Made by a program: the position numbers and the translations under genes | NCBI GenBank assembly: GCA_033239005.1 | Contig: BSQZ01000011.1 | Span: 13,066,001-13,130,000, forward strand | DNA: 64,000 bases | Direction: 5' to 3' | Origin: Lamellibrachia satsuma | Taxonomy: Eukaryota; Annelida; Polychaeta; Sabellida; Siboglinidae | Notes under the pieces: model-generated | What the model was told of the DNA's origin: nothing | What the model saw: the letters and a program-made list of their open reading frames with translations, nothing else | Databases searched by the model: none | Shown: one piece after another, positions 25,301-40,300 of the stretch | How the letters are laid out: each line of letters begins with the position of its first letter | How positions within the stretch are numbered: the first letter of the stretch is position 1

Positions 25301-28300
25301 GATGTTGGACCTTTAAAATTATGATCAATCATGACACTCGCACAAAATCTGTGAGGCTTGGAGCACTGCATGTGTCTGAGGCTTGGAGCACTGCGTGTGT
25401 CATACCTGATGTTAATTACCAGCTTTTCTCTTGCCACTACAGATGGCCAAGTGACAGGTGAGAATTGACGGGGTCATCTCCTCCTTCGTCTGTCGGTACT
25501 TTCTGTCACTCCGCTCTTGTGTTGATGGCCAGGCGGGCCGATCTGTTGGCTGCACTCATACAACAGAAGTTACATTAGAGTCGAGCCCAGTAGTAGGAGT
25601 TACACTTAGATTCGATTCCAGTAACATAGCGTTAGCAGTTGTACTAATCCAGTGTTGGTTCGTAGCTATAGAGGCCAGGCAGGTTTATTTGTAATGTACA
25701 CTACATTTCTTGGTAGATTATATATATATATATTTATATATTTACAATTCCTGGTGTAGTATTGTCTGGTTTAGGGTATGTGGCATGAGGGTATAAACTT
25801 ATACTTCCATTGTAGTTTATGTGTAAGATTGTTAATACAGGAGGTGAATCTTGCAGGAAATGGTAATGTATCTATCAGCAGGACAAGTTTTGCATTGTTT
25901 TTGTGGCAGTTTCCTACTGGAGTGCTGGTTCAAACTGAGCTGTAACAAGGCATCTGATCATTAGATAAAAGTTGATCGTTATAAAATGGAACACTAGAGG
26001 GAGTTATGAGGGGAATAACTAGGTAAAGATTGAATAATAATAATAATGCCACTCGACATCCAGGGTATGATTACAATGAGTCTACACGCACTGTGGATTA
26101 CAGCAATAACTAGGTAAAGATTGAATAATAATAATAATGCCACTCGACATCCAGGGTATGATTACAATGAGTCTACACGCACTGTGGATTACAGCAATAA
26201 CTAGGTAAAGATTGAATAATAATAATAATGCCACTCGACATCCAGGGTATGATTACAATGAGTCTACACGCACTGTGGATTACAGCAATAACTAGGTAAA
26301 GATTGAATAATAATAATAATGCCACTCGACATCCAGGGTATGATTACAATGAGTCTACACGCACTGTGGATTACAGCAATAACTAGGTAAAGATTGAATA
26401 ATAATAATAATGCCACTCGACATCCAGGGTATGATTACAATGAGTCTACACGCACTGGATTACAGCAATAACTAGGTAAAGATTGAATAATAATAATAAT
26501 GCCACTCAACATCCAGGGTATGATTACAATGAGTCTACACACACTGTGGATTACAGCAAGCGGGACTGTGGGAGTCAGTTAGTCTCCTTACTAAACACAG
26601 TATCAGTAATCCATAGTGGCTTGTGCCTTGCCTGTGTCTACGTTCGTCGCACTGTGTCTAACCACTTGGCTTGGTACATTGGAAATGTTTGGTGCTGGTA
26701 TTGGTAAACTGGCGCTGTCTTTGTCCGTGCCTTTCAGACTGCTTGTTTCTTTCTATCCACTCAGGCTTCTGTCTGTGCGGTGTGTGTAATGTGTCATGTA
26801 CATTTATATATTCAGTGTTATGGTTTTTACTAAGTAATGTTGTGGTAATCGTTAACATAGTTATATTCTATACAAAATGTGATGTCTTGCATTCTGTAGA
26901 ACTCTAGCTTGTGTTTTGTGAGTATTGGTTACCTATATGAAGTCCAGGGTCTGTTGCATCTTAGTAACATGAACGTAGTCTGTCTGTTTCATTCCATGCT
27001 CAGATTTGTGTTTCACTAGTTATGTAGGTTCCCAGTTACCTAGTTTCCATGTAATCTATAGTAATCTTGCCTGCTTCCATATTGTATTTCCTCTCCAGTA
27101 TGTTGGATTTTACTTAAGTGCAATTATTTGGCGAACATTCTGCAGTTTCTTTGCTAAAATCATAATGTTCATATTAGTTATGCGATAGATTGTTATTCAA
27201 CTTGGTCAGATTTGTTTAAAGAATGACAGACGATGTGGCCAATCCCACAGAAGTGTGCTATATTTGTGATATTGATAATATTATTCCCTCATTCTTACGT
27301 AGGTTTATGAAGTGAACATAGTTAATATTGGTGGATATTGCAAAACGGTATCACATTTGCAGTGCATAATTGTTATACCCCAATTAGGGTGAAATCCCAA
27401 ACAATATATTGTCAACTTTGAAACGTGCCAGCACGTTCTTTTAACATCTCATTATTTTTTGTTTGTTGACTCCATTATATTGTTTATTATTTATTTTGTA
27501 TTAGCAACGTTGATATTTTCTTATTATTTTAGTAGCTCGCCTCAAGCTTAAAAGTAGTTGGTTTTGCTGCAGGCGGAGGTCGCAATGGATACGGCATGGG
27601 CATTGTAACGAGTCTGAAGACATTTGACCGGGAACAACAGAAGGAGTATCACATGCCAATCATCATGAAGGACAGTGGGAACCCCGCCATTAGTGGCACC
27701 AACACCTTGACCATCACTATAGGTGACCGCAACGATAACAAACACTTCCCTGGACACAAGAACATCTTCGTCTACAACTACAAAGGTGAGTGGTCAACGA
27801 TCGGAATGTATTCAGACGATAATCTGTTTTTCAGGCTTCATTGATTTTTCAGATGACATGGTTCAGTGAATAGACCATTTACTGTGGTAAAATGGGCATT
27901 GAAAGGCCATTTAAGACGAATTATAGTAAATATATTGTACTTGTATTACGTTTTAGATCAGTAAAATGAAAATGACCTAATCTGTCTTGAGTGAGTCTCT
28001 TCAGTTTGTCAGTCTGTTATTATTTATTGCAATTTCTATTTTGCTGGTATCTTTTTTTTCGACACTACTACTTTGCTTCATTCAGGCTGGAGAGGTGAGT
28101 CTTGCTGTCATTGAACATCCTACACTAAGACAGGTCCTCCTGTTGTGTCACCGATCCTCCTACTCCCTCGCTGATCCTCCTGTTGTGTCACTGATCCTCC
28201 TACTCCCTCACAGTTCCTTCTGTTGTGTCACCCATCCTCCTACTCCTCGCAGATCCTCCTGTTGAGTCACCCATCCTCCTATTCCCTCACAGATCCTCTT

Positions 28301-31300
28301 GTTGTGTCACCGATCCTCCTACTCCCTCTCCAATCCTCCTGTTGTGTCACAGATCCTCCTGCTCCCTCACGGATCCTCCTACTGTGCTACCTATTGTCAT
28401 ACCTCTTCACTATTTCCTCCAATTGTGTGACTGATCCTCCAACTTTATTATTTAGCCTCCTACTATGGCCCTTCAATGATCCTGCTACTCTGCCAATGAT
28501 CCTTCATCATTGTCAGTGATCCTCCAGCCTTGTCAATGATCCTCCTATTACATTAGTGATTCTCTTGCCCTGTCACTGTGTTAGTGATCCTCCTGTTGCC
28601 TCCTTGTTGTTGTGCCAGTGTTTCTGTTAGAGCTGTTAGATCTTATTGAAGATGAAATGGGGCTTCTGCTACCAGTGAGTGTTGTGTTGTATGTGCATAT
28701 GATGTTGTCATATAGACAAATGCACACTGTGCACTGTTTCATGACAAGTAGAATGTAGAACAAATGTATGCTGGCTTGTTTTTCTTTTGTACATGTCAGT
28801 AGACTACATCTGTATCTGTAGGAGATGTTATTTATGTTAAAATTATTGTTATTTATTGCTATATCCTAATGTTTTATGGAAGTCTGTGATACATGTGATT
28901 ACTACTGTGGTGTCACATGATTACTACTGTGATGTCACGTGATTACAACTGTGATGTCACATGATTACTACTGTGATGTCACAAGATTACTACTGTGATG
29001 TCACATGGTTACTACTCTGATGTCACATGGTTACTACTGTGATGTCACGTGGTTACTATTGTGATGTCACGTGGTTACTATTGTGATGTCACGTGGTTAC
29101 TAATGAGATGTCACATAATTACTACTGTGATATCACATGGTTACTAATGTGATGTCACAGCCTTTTAGCCACACAAATATTTAGGGGTGTCTACATCACA
29201 CTAACTTACTGTGTAATAATATGCCCATTGTTATATAAAAATGGTTTTAATTGCACAATGGAACGCCACCTAGCTCACACCCTGATATTACCTCAGAAAT
29301 GTTACCACTTTTTGTCCGTGCCTGAAATATTGTTATCAACATGGAACCCCTAAACACATGATTCAGAATGAAGAACCCAGTATTAAGACCATCTCACAAT
29401 TAAGACCACATCAGGATTATGGCCTTCTGGGTGATCTTAGACCCAAATTCACTGTGACTAACTGATTAGAGTTTCACTATAAAGGTCAGTAAAATGTGGA
29501 ACTCTGCGGCAGGACTGTTTGCCGATGCTCCACTGGGCAACGTGTACGCTGAAGACAAAGACGACTGGGACGTCACAGACAAGACATTCCAGTTCATTGA
29601 CAGTGGCACCAGCTCACTGTTCAAGTAAGTAGCTACTTGATAGCGTCATATGGTACTAATCCAAATCATTATATCTTTTGAAAATGTGAAAGGAAATAGA
29701 TTAGGAAAAGCTATTGTCCCGAGATCAGCACAATTTCTCACATGGGTCCGTGAAAATATGGACAATTCTGCACAATTTGATCGGACTTATCACATTTGTA
29801 GTTTACTCCGAATCAACAAGATTAATTCCGTGGAGACGGCTTCACATTGGTTTGTGTTTTCAGCTTGGACTCAGACACAGGGAAGTTGTCAATGAATGGT
29901 CGGCTGGGAGAAGGAGTGTACAACTTTGAGGTGAAGGTGTTTGACAAGGTGTGGAATCGCGAGGTTGTCAGCACCGTCAGGGTCACGGTACAGGAGATTG
30001 GGGATGAGCCCGTCATCAACTCCGGCTCTCTTCGACTCTCGGGTACGTTTTCAAACAGTTCCGCTCAAACTCCCTCATTTGATTTAGCCAACTGTGAATC
30101 AGGTTTGTTGACGGTCAGATTTGTAGTGTGTGAAGTTTATATAATACACAAGCTGTCGGTTTAATGAAAGAGTGCACCTTTTGTTACAATCATTAAAAGA
30201 ATTGACTCATCGTTAGATCAGGTAATATAGCCTTGTTCTATAGTATATAATGCTGGATAATTTTTGTAGTTTTCACAGAATTTTGGGTGGATCTTGTAAA
30301 AAATAATTTGTACAATGATATCACCAAAACTATAATAAAAGTGAGCAGTAAAAGGTTATGCTTTCCAGCATGAAATGAGTTGCAAAAGTGTGCAGTGCAT
30401 TGCTAAAAAATATGTATGTCCCAGACTGGAACTGCCCTTTTACTGATTGGAGTAATTTTATATAATTTAAAAAAATACAAGTTTCATTTACAATGAATAT
30501 CTTGTGTGTCATTAATTAATAAGTTATTGCTATTAATATTTAAAAACATGTCAATGTGTTATATCTTATGCAGGTGTGACAGCAAAGAAATTTGTTGAGA
30601 GCCCAAAGATAGGTGCGGACACGACCGCATATGGACAGAGCCACTACAACATGCTGCGGTCACTCATTGCAAAGAAACTGGACATTCCGATCAAGAATGT
30701 TGACATCTTCACCGTTCGGGACCACCCTACGATACCAAATACTGTGGACATTCGGTATTCGGCCCACGGTTCACCTTACTACCGACCCAGTCGTATTGAT
30801 GGACTGATGAACGAAAATATACAGGAGGTGTGCAAGCCATGAAGTTGTGGTAGAAATTATAACCTTATTACTGATGAAATGTGGGTGATTTTTTTTAGTA
30901 GTACAATGGTTGTACGGGTCCTGTCATGCTTGTTCAAAGTCATGAAATTCAGGAATATGTTTTCTTTCTAAGTCCGGAAGACTCATCGGATTTTGAAGAC
31001 ATGGAGTTTGTTATTACGTTATTAGTAAAAGTACGGAAATGTTCTAGTTGTATATTAACTGAACAACAGTTGTTTATTGTATACATACAAACATGTATAC
31101 ATTGTGCTTTTAATTTTTTTTTCGTTATGACACATTTTATTTTATTCTTAGAAAAGTCTTGTGATTTCACAACGACCCCATTAGTTGAATAACAAGTAAA
31201 CGATTGCGATTTAACTGTACCCTAATGACCTGATTGTTTGCCATCAGTTCGAGGACATCCTGGGGTTGCGTCTGGCCATGGTGCCCATAGACGAGTGTCT

Positions 31301-34300
31301 CAAGGAAATATGTGAGGCAGGCGGTTGCTCTAACCATCTCATCACCACCGGCGTCCCTCTACTTGTCAATACCAATAGCACGACACTGATTGGCATCACA
31401 GCGTACATTGAGGCTCAGTGTCAATGCATGGCGCGTGAGTTCTCGTCAGGGCAGGATGTCGAGTGTCGGCCTGACAGCTGTCTAAATGGCGGAACATGTC
31501 ACCAACTTGACTACGGGTTCTCGTGAGTTTTCCTTTAGTAGATGTGGTTTGACATGTCAGGATAATTTTGTCAGCTTGTTTGAGGCAGTGTAAAATTTAC
31601 AATTATTTACACTCTGCCTAAATGTACAAAGTATTTTTTAAATCATGTTATTTAATATAAACTACATCTTTTCTGATATCTTGGCCGCCCTTGTTTTGAT
31701 GAACTACTGTTTTTGTGGTACAATTTATGAATATTGACCTACCTGTTCAGTACATTCGCTAGTAGCGGTCTACAGTTCTCATTACCATGGATTGCGTTGA
31801 TTGAGATCAAGCTTTCAGGGGATGGGCATATCATTAACACATGTCAAATTACAGTTTCACCAAGCAATTGTAAATATGACGTTCACCCCAAAATATTCAA
31901 ATTAAAACAAATAATAATTAAAGTATACCATAAGAATCGAACTGTAATTATTTGTATGCCACAGCACTGGTATTCTATTTTTTATTTATAATTTTAGATG
32001 GGTAGTTGTCAAGTGACCAAATTATTGTCTTCAGACTGACATGATTTCATTCCTATATGATGAACATTAATATTTATGGATTTATTAATTTGTATAAATT
32101 TGTAGTATGTTGTATTTTCTTAATTTATGTTACGTGTCTTGTCGAATAAATGATTCCCGATTCCTGACTGAACCTGAGCTCAGAGGTGCAACAAAACAGA
32201 ATCATTAAGCATAATTGTGAACAGGGACTACTTTACAATATTTCAATGTCTTTGTTTGTTTGCAGCTGTTCCTGCTACAACCAGTTTGACGGGCCACGCT
32301 GTCAGGAGACACGTCACAGTTTCCATGGCGACGGATGGGCATGGTACGCCCCCCTGTCACAGTGCGAGGACAGTCACACAAGCGTTGAGTTCGTCACGCA
32401 GCAGGACAACGGTCTGATCTTCTACAACGGCCCGACTCGCGAACTGACGTCAGGCGAGGACACTGACTTCATCTTGCTTGAGCTGCGAGGCGGCTACCCG
32501 GTGCTGCGACTGAATCATGGCACGGGCGAGGTAAAACTAGCCATCGACGGACATGACAAACATGGCACGAGACAACTGCAGAAGCTGAGCGACGGTGTGT
32601 GGCATAGGGTGGACATCTTCCGCAGGGGAAAGGTAACCTTCTTTGACATATCTTTTATTCGCATGACTAACAGTTGTTGGGTTGCATAAAACAACCATCA
32701 GAGAAGCTTCTCCACCCTTGATGGTCCTCTGCCTCAGCTTCTAGTGAGGTCCGGTCCACAGGTTGGGTCCACTATTTGATGTTGTACTGGGACATCTTAC
32801 GTCAGCCAGTTTATACTAGAGGTGATCTGAGTGTCTGTACCATTGTAGCTGTTGTCATTTTACAGAAGTCAGCAGGTCTTCATGATTACTGTGTTCTGTA
32901 CTTTTAAGCACATCTTTGTCATTTAATCTTTACCTATTTATTGCATGCACAAACTCCCAACAAAAATAAAGAAACTCGCGCTGAGGTAACCACAAGAACT
33001 TTGTAAGATTAGTTTCGTATTTGTTGTCCTGCATTTTAAAGCTGACTCAGCACTTCACTTCACCTATCGCAAATCAGGTTTGTTGATGTTCAAATGTATA
33101 GTGTGTGAATACTTTAAGTAACATGCAGTGTGTGAATAGTTTAAGTAATATGCGCAGTTGGTTTAATAAAAGATGATTTCACAAAAATTAAATAACTAAT
33201 TTTCTAGCATGTCACACATACACAAATTTTACTTCTTTACAAATTCCGCCAATCACTTGACTGTTTATATTGCTATGATGACAGGAGGCTCGGCTGATGG
33301 TTGACTTGTGCCACACGTCCACCATTGTCGAGAATGAAAACCAACAGACTTCATTCGAGGACCGCAGCGCATGCGAGGTAATAGCAGAGACACCTGGTGA
33401 GAACAAGTACATCAACGTGAACACGCCCCTACAACTGGGAGGGCGCTCAAAGGCAACAGCCGTGGCCTACCCCCGCAATGTCATGGACCTGGGATTTGAT
33501 GGCTGCATCAAGAATCTTATTCACAACGGCCAGGTCAGTGCTGCAAAATGTGTGCACATGTATGTGCGTGCTACATGCAGGCAGATGTTAATCTGCCGAT
33601 TTTCAAATTGCAGAATTTTTTTACAGAAAATATTCTATTTAAACTGATATTCCCAGCAGCTGCGGTGGTTGAGAACCCAAATTGAAGATTTGGAATGTAT
33701 GGCCGGATAAGGAATGTGTCTTTAAAGTCCTAAGTAGTTGCTACAACAGTCGTGACCTCTTGCAGCTGTACGACCTCCACGTGGGTCGTGTCGGAGAGCA
33801 CGCCAACTCGGAGGACGGGTGTGGGCGCGAAGATGACGTGTGTGGCGTCAATGACGTCAACGGGCACAAGTGTGGGGAGAACGGCAAGTGTGTAGGCAGC
33901 TTCCTCTTCCACAAGTACCAGTGTCTGTGCGACCCCGGCTGGCGTGGACCCAAGTGTATCATACGTGAGTCATGTCCCATCACAGGTTTCTAATTGGTTA
34001 TAAGGTGCTGTAAATAAAAAATCCACTGATAAAAAATGGACAGCATTGCCCTAACCCACCCACCAATTTTTTTTATTGAAGTTCCTGATTACTGCAAAAT
34101 TTTTACTTGGAAAACTTAAAAAATATACTTTTCCAATTCTTGCGTGATATTCTGAGTGGATTCTTTGACCCGCACACATCCAATTTTTTCTGGATTATTG
34201 GATTTTGTTTTATATATATACAAAGCCCTTAAAATCACATGCCTGCATGTGCTTTTAGACAATCTACAGTTATCTGTAAGTTGAATAGTTTTTAAAAATG

Positions 34301-37300
34301 TATTGCTTTTTGCAGATTGGCTACCTGCCTCTCTGTCACTGGCATAAGTTGCCACTAGACATCTGTGTTCTGGGACAGGTGGCAGACTTGCTGTTTTGTT
34401 TTAAATCCATATTTTTTACTTCAAAATGTGTATAAATCTGTAAACAGTTCCATTGGTTAATAACAGTCCAATTCTAATCAAGTGTCGCCACGAAATATAA
34501 CTTCATCAAACAAACTCTGCTAGGTTTCTTCGCAGATCTGCGTAGCTATCTGCTTACTTCCTGTGCAGATTGAGTTTTGCTGTCAGGCTACGAAATATAC
34601 CTACAGGATTTCTCTGTTAATTTGAAACAAATCCTAATAAATACGGGATATGATCAATTACCTCCCCAAAAAAACTGTATTGAATAAGGGTAACCCATCC
34701 AAAACGGCATGCCTGGGTGGTAAATGCTTGAAGGATAGCAAGGGTTTCAAGTATTACAAATGTGTACCACAGTCAGGTTACAGTAAAGAAGCCTCTAAAA
34801 ATGTAAAAATATTCTGCTTGTGAAACTGTTAAAAACAGGTGCCAGGTACACATTTAAAAAATTATCAGCGGTTTCAGTAAAAATACTTATTTTATGTGTG
34901 CTCTGAACTCGATCCACCTTTCAAAAGAATAATATAAAACAAAGACTGATTCAGACTGATGTCGTTCTCTGAAAACTTCTTCTTGCTTTCACCGGCAGCA
35001 ACGACAACCAAGGACTTCGGGTCACGCAGCTTTATAGAATGGGATTTCAAGGAAGATTTCTACGTTGAGCTCGAGGGCAAACTTCACAAGACCTCTCTGC
35101 ACGTGATGTTCCGTACACGGCAAGCATCAGGCCTGCTACTGAAGGCCCAGAATGCACAGAAGTCTGAATATCTGCTCATTGAAGTAAGTTGTGTGTCATA
35201 GTTACCCTATTGACTTAGCAATGTCATGATATTCAGGTTGGCTATTGTACGGTAATCAATCAATAAATTAATTAATAATTGAACTGTATAATTTGAAAAT
35301 GTAATGCGATTTTCTAATCAAATAAAAATGCTGTAATCATTTTTTTTTTTAATGGAATGAATATAAGTTCTTAATTGTTGCAATTGAATTTACGAAATGA
35401 TGCATGCATGAATCCTGTGATAATTTGAGAAACAGCATTCTGCAGTAACCTATGTTATTCTACAGTATTCTTATGTAACGGGACACTTTCTGCTGTCCTT
35501 GCAGATAATCAACCAGCGAATTCGCTTCCGCTACAACCTGGGCTCAGGAGAGCAGCAGCTGATGTTGTCCTATGTCAACGTGTCAGACGGTCAGTGGCAC
35601 ACGGTTCGAGTTGACCGCATCGGTCAGTGGGCAGTGATGAAGCTGGACAGTGGCGAGGGTCGGTTCTTCAACGAGACCTTCGGCGTGCGCAACGGTCACA
35701 TACAGATTCGGGTCAGTCAGCGCAGCATGTTCGCTGGAGGCAACGTTCGCTTCCCGTCCATCCAGTCGGAGCCACTGGTCGACATGGACTACGCCAACAG
35801 TAAGTGTCTTGTTCACATTAGTTAGCAATATTTAAAAACTTAACTTGGCTATTTAATTATTTATATTATGACATACATGTTAAGGGTTAAACGAACAATC
35901 CCCCATTATTATTAGTTAACCATTTAAATAATACCAATCAATACATCTCCACTTTATTCGAGTTCTATTTAATTAATATATATTTGTTAATTGTCACAAT
36001 CAGAGCATATGATGAATGAAAAAACGTATTTTTAAAATAGGTGTCACAAATAAAAAAAATCCTCCATCACCTAAGGTCTCAAATGCCTTCATCACCCAGG
36101 ATCACAAACTTTGAAGAAACAAAAATGTTCAGTTGCTACAAAATATTATGTTGCGGGTGTAATAAAATATGAAGGCTACCGCTAGTCAGGTTATGGATTT
36201 TTGTTGTACAGTAATATATAGGATTAGAACAAATTATTAGTAGACATTCTCAGTAGTAAACATGTTAGTTTATAATTACCAGTCCACAAGGAAATGTTCT
36301 ACTGCCACAGTGTATATTAACATGCCAGTGTATCATTTAATAGTACATGTGCAATGTATTGGGAACTAAAGCTTATCTAGTTTAATTTACGCACAATTCT
36401 CTTATACACTGAGACCCTCCGATTTACGCACAAATCTCTGAGGCCCCATGACCCTTTGATTTACACATAAATTTCCTGCATTTGCATTTCTGAAATTTAA
36501 CATGTATGATTATGATGTATACTGGTTTATGTATTTTTACTGTTTATGTATATTTATTAATTTAATTATTAATTAATTATTATTTTGCTATATTGTGCTA
36601 CAACATTAATAACAGTGTACTAGAAAGCTTTATTCAACTACAGACTGCCAAAGGTATGTAACTCACTACCAGTTACAATAACCAACATCACAGAACCACA
36701 ACAATTCAAGCAAGCTCTAACCTACTCAGTTCCATGCAAACGCAACTAAGCAGCAGTCACTTCGTGCACACACAACCCTGACCGTTTCACACCTTAGGGG
36801 TGTTGGCTAGTATTCTACACAAGACAATGCATGTGCCAAAGCACAAAGGGTTATTAGCTATGGTCAAAATTCTGCAAAAGGGCTCTGTGTACTACAGCAT
36901 AAGGCTATTCCCATTTTCACAAGCTACCAGATCTAACTCTCAAAGTCAATTCTTTCTATGATTTCAACAAAACTACAAGCTTTTTATTAAACCAACTGAG
37001 CATGCTTCTTATACTATTCACACATTACAGATTTGAACATTCCCAAGCCTGATTCATGATGGGCTAAATTAATTGCGGAACTCTGAACACATAGTTGCTT
37101 ATAATTGGCTCTGTATTCCCAGAAAAAAAATAATATTCTGGTGTGAAATTTCAGGCTGCATAAACGACATACGCTACAATGAGGAGTGGCTGCCAATGGA
37201 CCAATCACAGAACTCCGAGAGTCGTGCTGCGGAAGTGATGCGATATCGGAACATCGTTGATGGCTGCAAGAGTGAGATGTGTCTACAGTTGATGTGTTCT

Positions 37301-40300
37301 CCACCGCTTATATGTGTCGACCTGTGGAGATATGCTGAATGCAGGTTCGTCTTTCCTGTTTCCTTGTTTCTTCTTTACTCTTTAAAATAATGATGATTAG
37401 ATAATACTTCTGAAGTGCAGGATGCCCAATATTTCTGTTTTCCTATATTTTAATTGCAGTTCCTGTATTTTCAAAAAATTCCTGCATTTATTTAATAATT
37501 GTGTACATTTGGAGGTTTTGTGCAAATCATCACTACAAAATAATCTTTGCGGTAGAAATCTACAAGTTGATGCCCACCTACGTATGGGGATCTATTTGTG
37601 GTATGGCATGAGTCACACCATACCATAATGGACAACACAAAAATAAAAAACGCTATAAAGGAAGTTAGTAAAGGGGAATGTATCACAATGGGAGATTTTA
37701 ACCATGGACACATACAATGGAATTTTCTAGAGAGCACAGGGATTGAGGACCAACAATTTCTATTTTTAATCCAGGATAGCTTTCTTACTCGGCATGTGCT
37801 AGAACCAACCAGAGGAGAAAATGTATTAGATATAGTTTTGTCATCACAAAAAGAATTAGAACTACAAAGATATGAGAAAATACTTAGCAAAGCTAGATTG
37901 GAATAACATGCTGATGAATAAGACCGCAATTGAATGTTGGAATATTCTAAAATATGAAATTGAGAGTATCATCGATAAATTTGTTCCCTTCCAAAAACAA
38001 GGAAAACGGTGTAAAAAGAAACACTTGTCAAAAGAAGCTATTAAAAAAATAGTGTTAAAACAAACTATGTGGAGGGTTTATATGCATACCAGAAAGGAAG
38101 AAGACTATGCAAATTACAAACAGGCACTTAATGCAGCTATTGAAATCAGACAATCTAAAAGAAGCTATGAGCAAAAACTAGCATGTAACATAAAAAATGA
38201 CAGCAAGAGTTTTTATGCATATATCAGGAGTAAACAAAACGTATAAGACATGGTTGGACCTCTAGAAGACAGTGCTGGAAATATAATATCACAGGGGTTT
38301 TTAATGGCGGAAGACCTAAATGGTTACTTCAGTTCAGTGTTTACCAAAGAAGATATTAGTTCATTACCAGTTGCTGATGCTAAATTTCAGGAGGCTAAAT
38401 GTGACTATTTAGGTCCGTTAGTTGTAACTCCAGAATTGGTAGCTAAGAAAATAAAGGCAATGAAGGATAACAAATCACCGGGAGTGGATGGGATTCCTCC
38501 AAAATTACTAATGGAAACAGTAGAACAAATCAGTATACCACTTGCAATAGTATTCAACTTGTCATTAAAAGAGGGAGTTGTTCCGTTTGAATGGAAAGAA
38601 GCAAACATCATACCATTATGTAAAAAGGGTTCAAGAAATAAGTCAAAGAATTACAGACCAGTGAGTTTAACGTCAGTGATTTGTAAATTATTAGAAAGGT
38701 TAATTAACCATATGGTGGATTTCCTCGTTAAGCATAAATTATTAAATTCGTCTCAACATGGATTCCTTAAAGCGAGGTCATGCTTAACAAATATGTTATG
38801 TTTTTTGAAGAAATCACTAAGTGGATAGACGTGGGATCGCCAGTAGATATTATCTACTTAGATTTTCAGAAAGCTTTTGACAAAGTGCCACATCAAAGAT
38901 TACTACTTAAATTAAAAGCCCATGGTATCAGGGATAGCATAACTGACTGGATAGAACAATGGTTGACTGATAGAAGACAACGAGTTGTAGTAGATGGAGA
39001 AGTTTCAAATTGGAAATTGGTTTTGAGTGGGGTACCTCAAGGATCAGTATTAGGACCTATATTATTCTTAATATATATCAATGACTTGGACGACAATATA
39101 ACAAGTAACGTACTGAAATTTGTGGATGACACAAAACTGTTTAGAAAGGTTAATACTGATGGTGATAAACAACATTTACAAAACGATCTAGACAGATTAG
39201 TGAAATGGTCTGAGAAATGGCAGATGTTGTTCAATTTTGGGAAATGTAAATGCCTACATACAGGACATGGGAACTTGAATGTAAACTATAAAATAGGAGA
39301 TACTGTTCTGGGTACTACTGTAAAAGAAAAGGACTTAGGAGTTACAATAAGCGCTGATATGAAAGTTTCAGAGCAGTGTGGTATTGCAGCTTCAAAGGGT
39401 AATCAAATTCTTGGATTGATTAGAAGAAACATAACATACAAGGGAAAAAAGTTAATTATACCTCTTTGTAAAGCAATAGTTAGACCTCATTTAGAATACT
39501 GTATGCAAGCATGGAGACCATATCATAAGAAGGATATAGATACGCTTGAACGCATACAAAGGAGAGCAACTAAAATGATTCCAGAACTGAGATACCTTAG
39601 TTATGAAGAACGCCTGAAAGAATGTGGTTTAACATCTCTAGAGACAAGGAGGTTAAGAGGAGATCCGATTGAAGTTTTTAAGATATTGAATGGGTATGAA
39701 AATATTGATAGAAATATGTTTTTCTCACTGAAGAAAGATAGCAGAACTAGAGGACATGAGGTAAAATTAGTAAAGGATCAATGTAGATTGGACATCAGGA
39801 AGCACTCGTTCTCACAGAGGACATTAAATGAATGGAACATATTGTCTACAGATTGTGTAACTGCTAGCAACGTGAATATGTTTAAAAACAAGGTTGACAC
39901 ATATCTCAGGAGGGCGGGTTATAAGTAGATGAACATTGTTGGACTCTCGATAAGCCAATGGCTTCCTTGTCCACTTGCCATCTGGGCCTTTGGCTTGGAT
40001 GGCAAATCTTGTTAAATCTTGTTAAATAATGACCACCTACATATGGGGATCTGATTGTGGTATGGCATGAGTCACACCATGCCATAATGACCACCTCTGT
40101 ATGGGGATCTGATTGTGGTATGGCATGAGTCACACCATGCCATAATGACCACCTATGTATGAGGATCTGATTGTGGTATGGCATGAGTCACACCATGCCA
40201 TAATGACCACCTACGTATGGGGATCTGATTGTGGTATGGCATGAGTCACACCATGCCATAATGACCACCTACGTATGAGGATCTGATTGTGGTATGGCAT

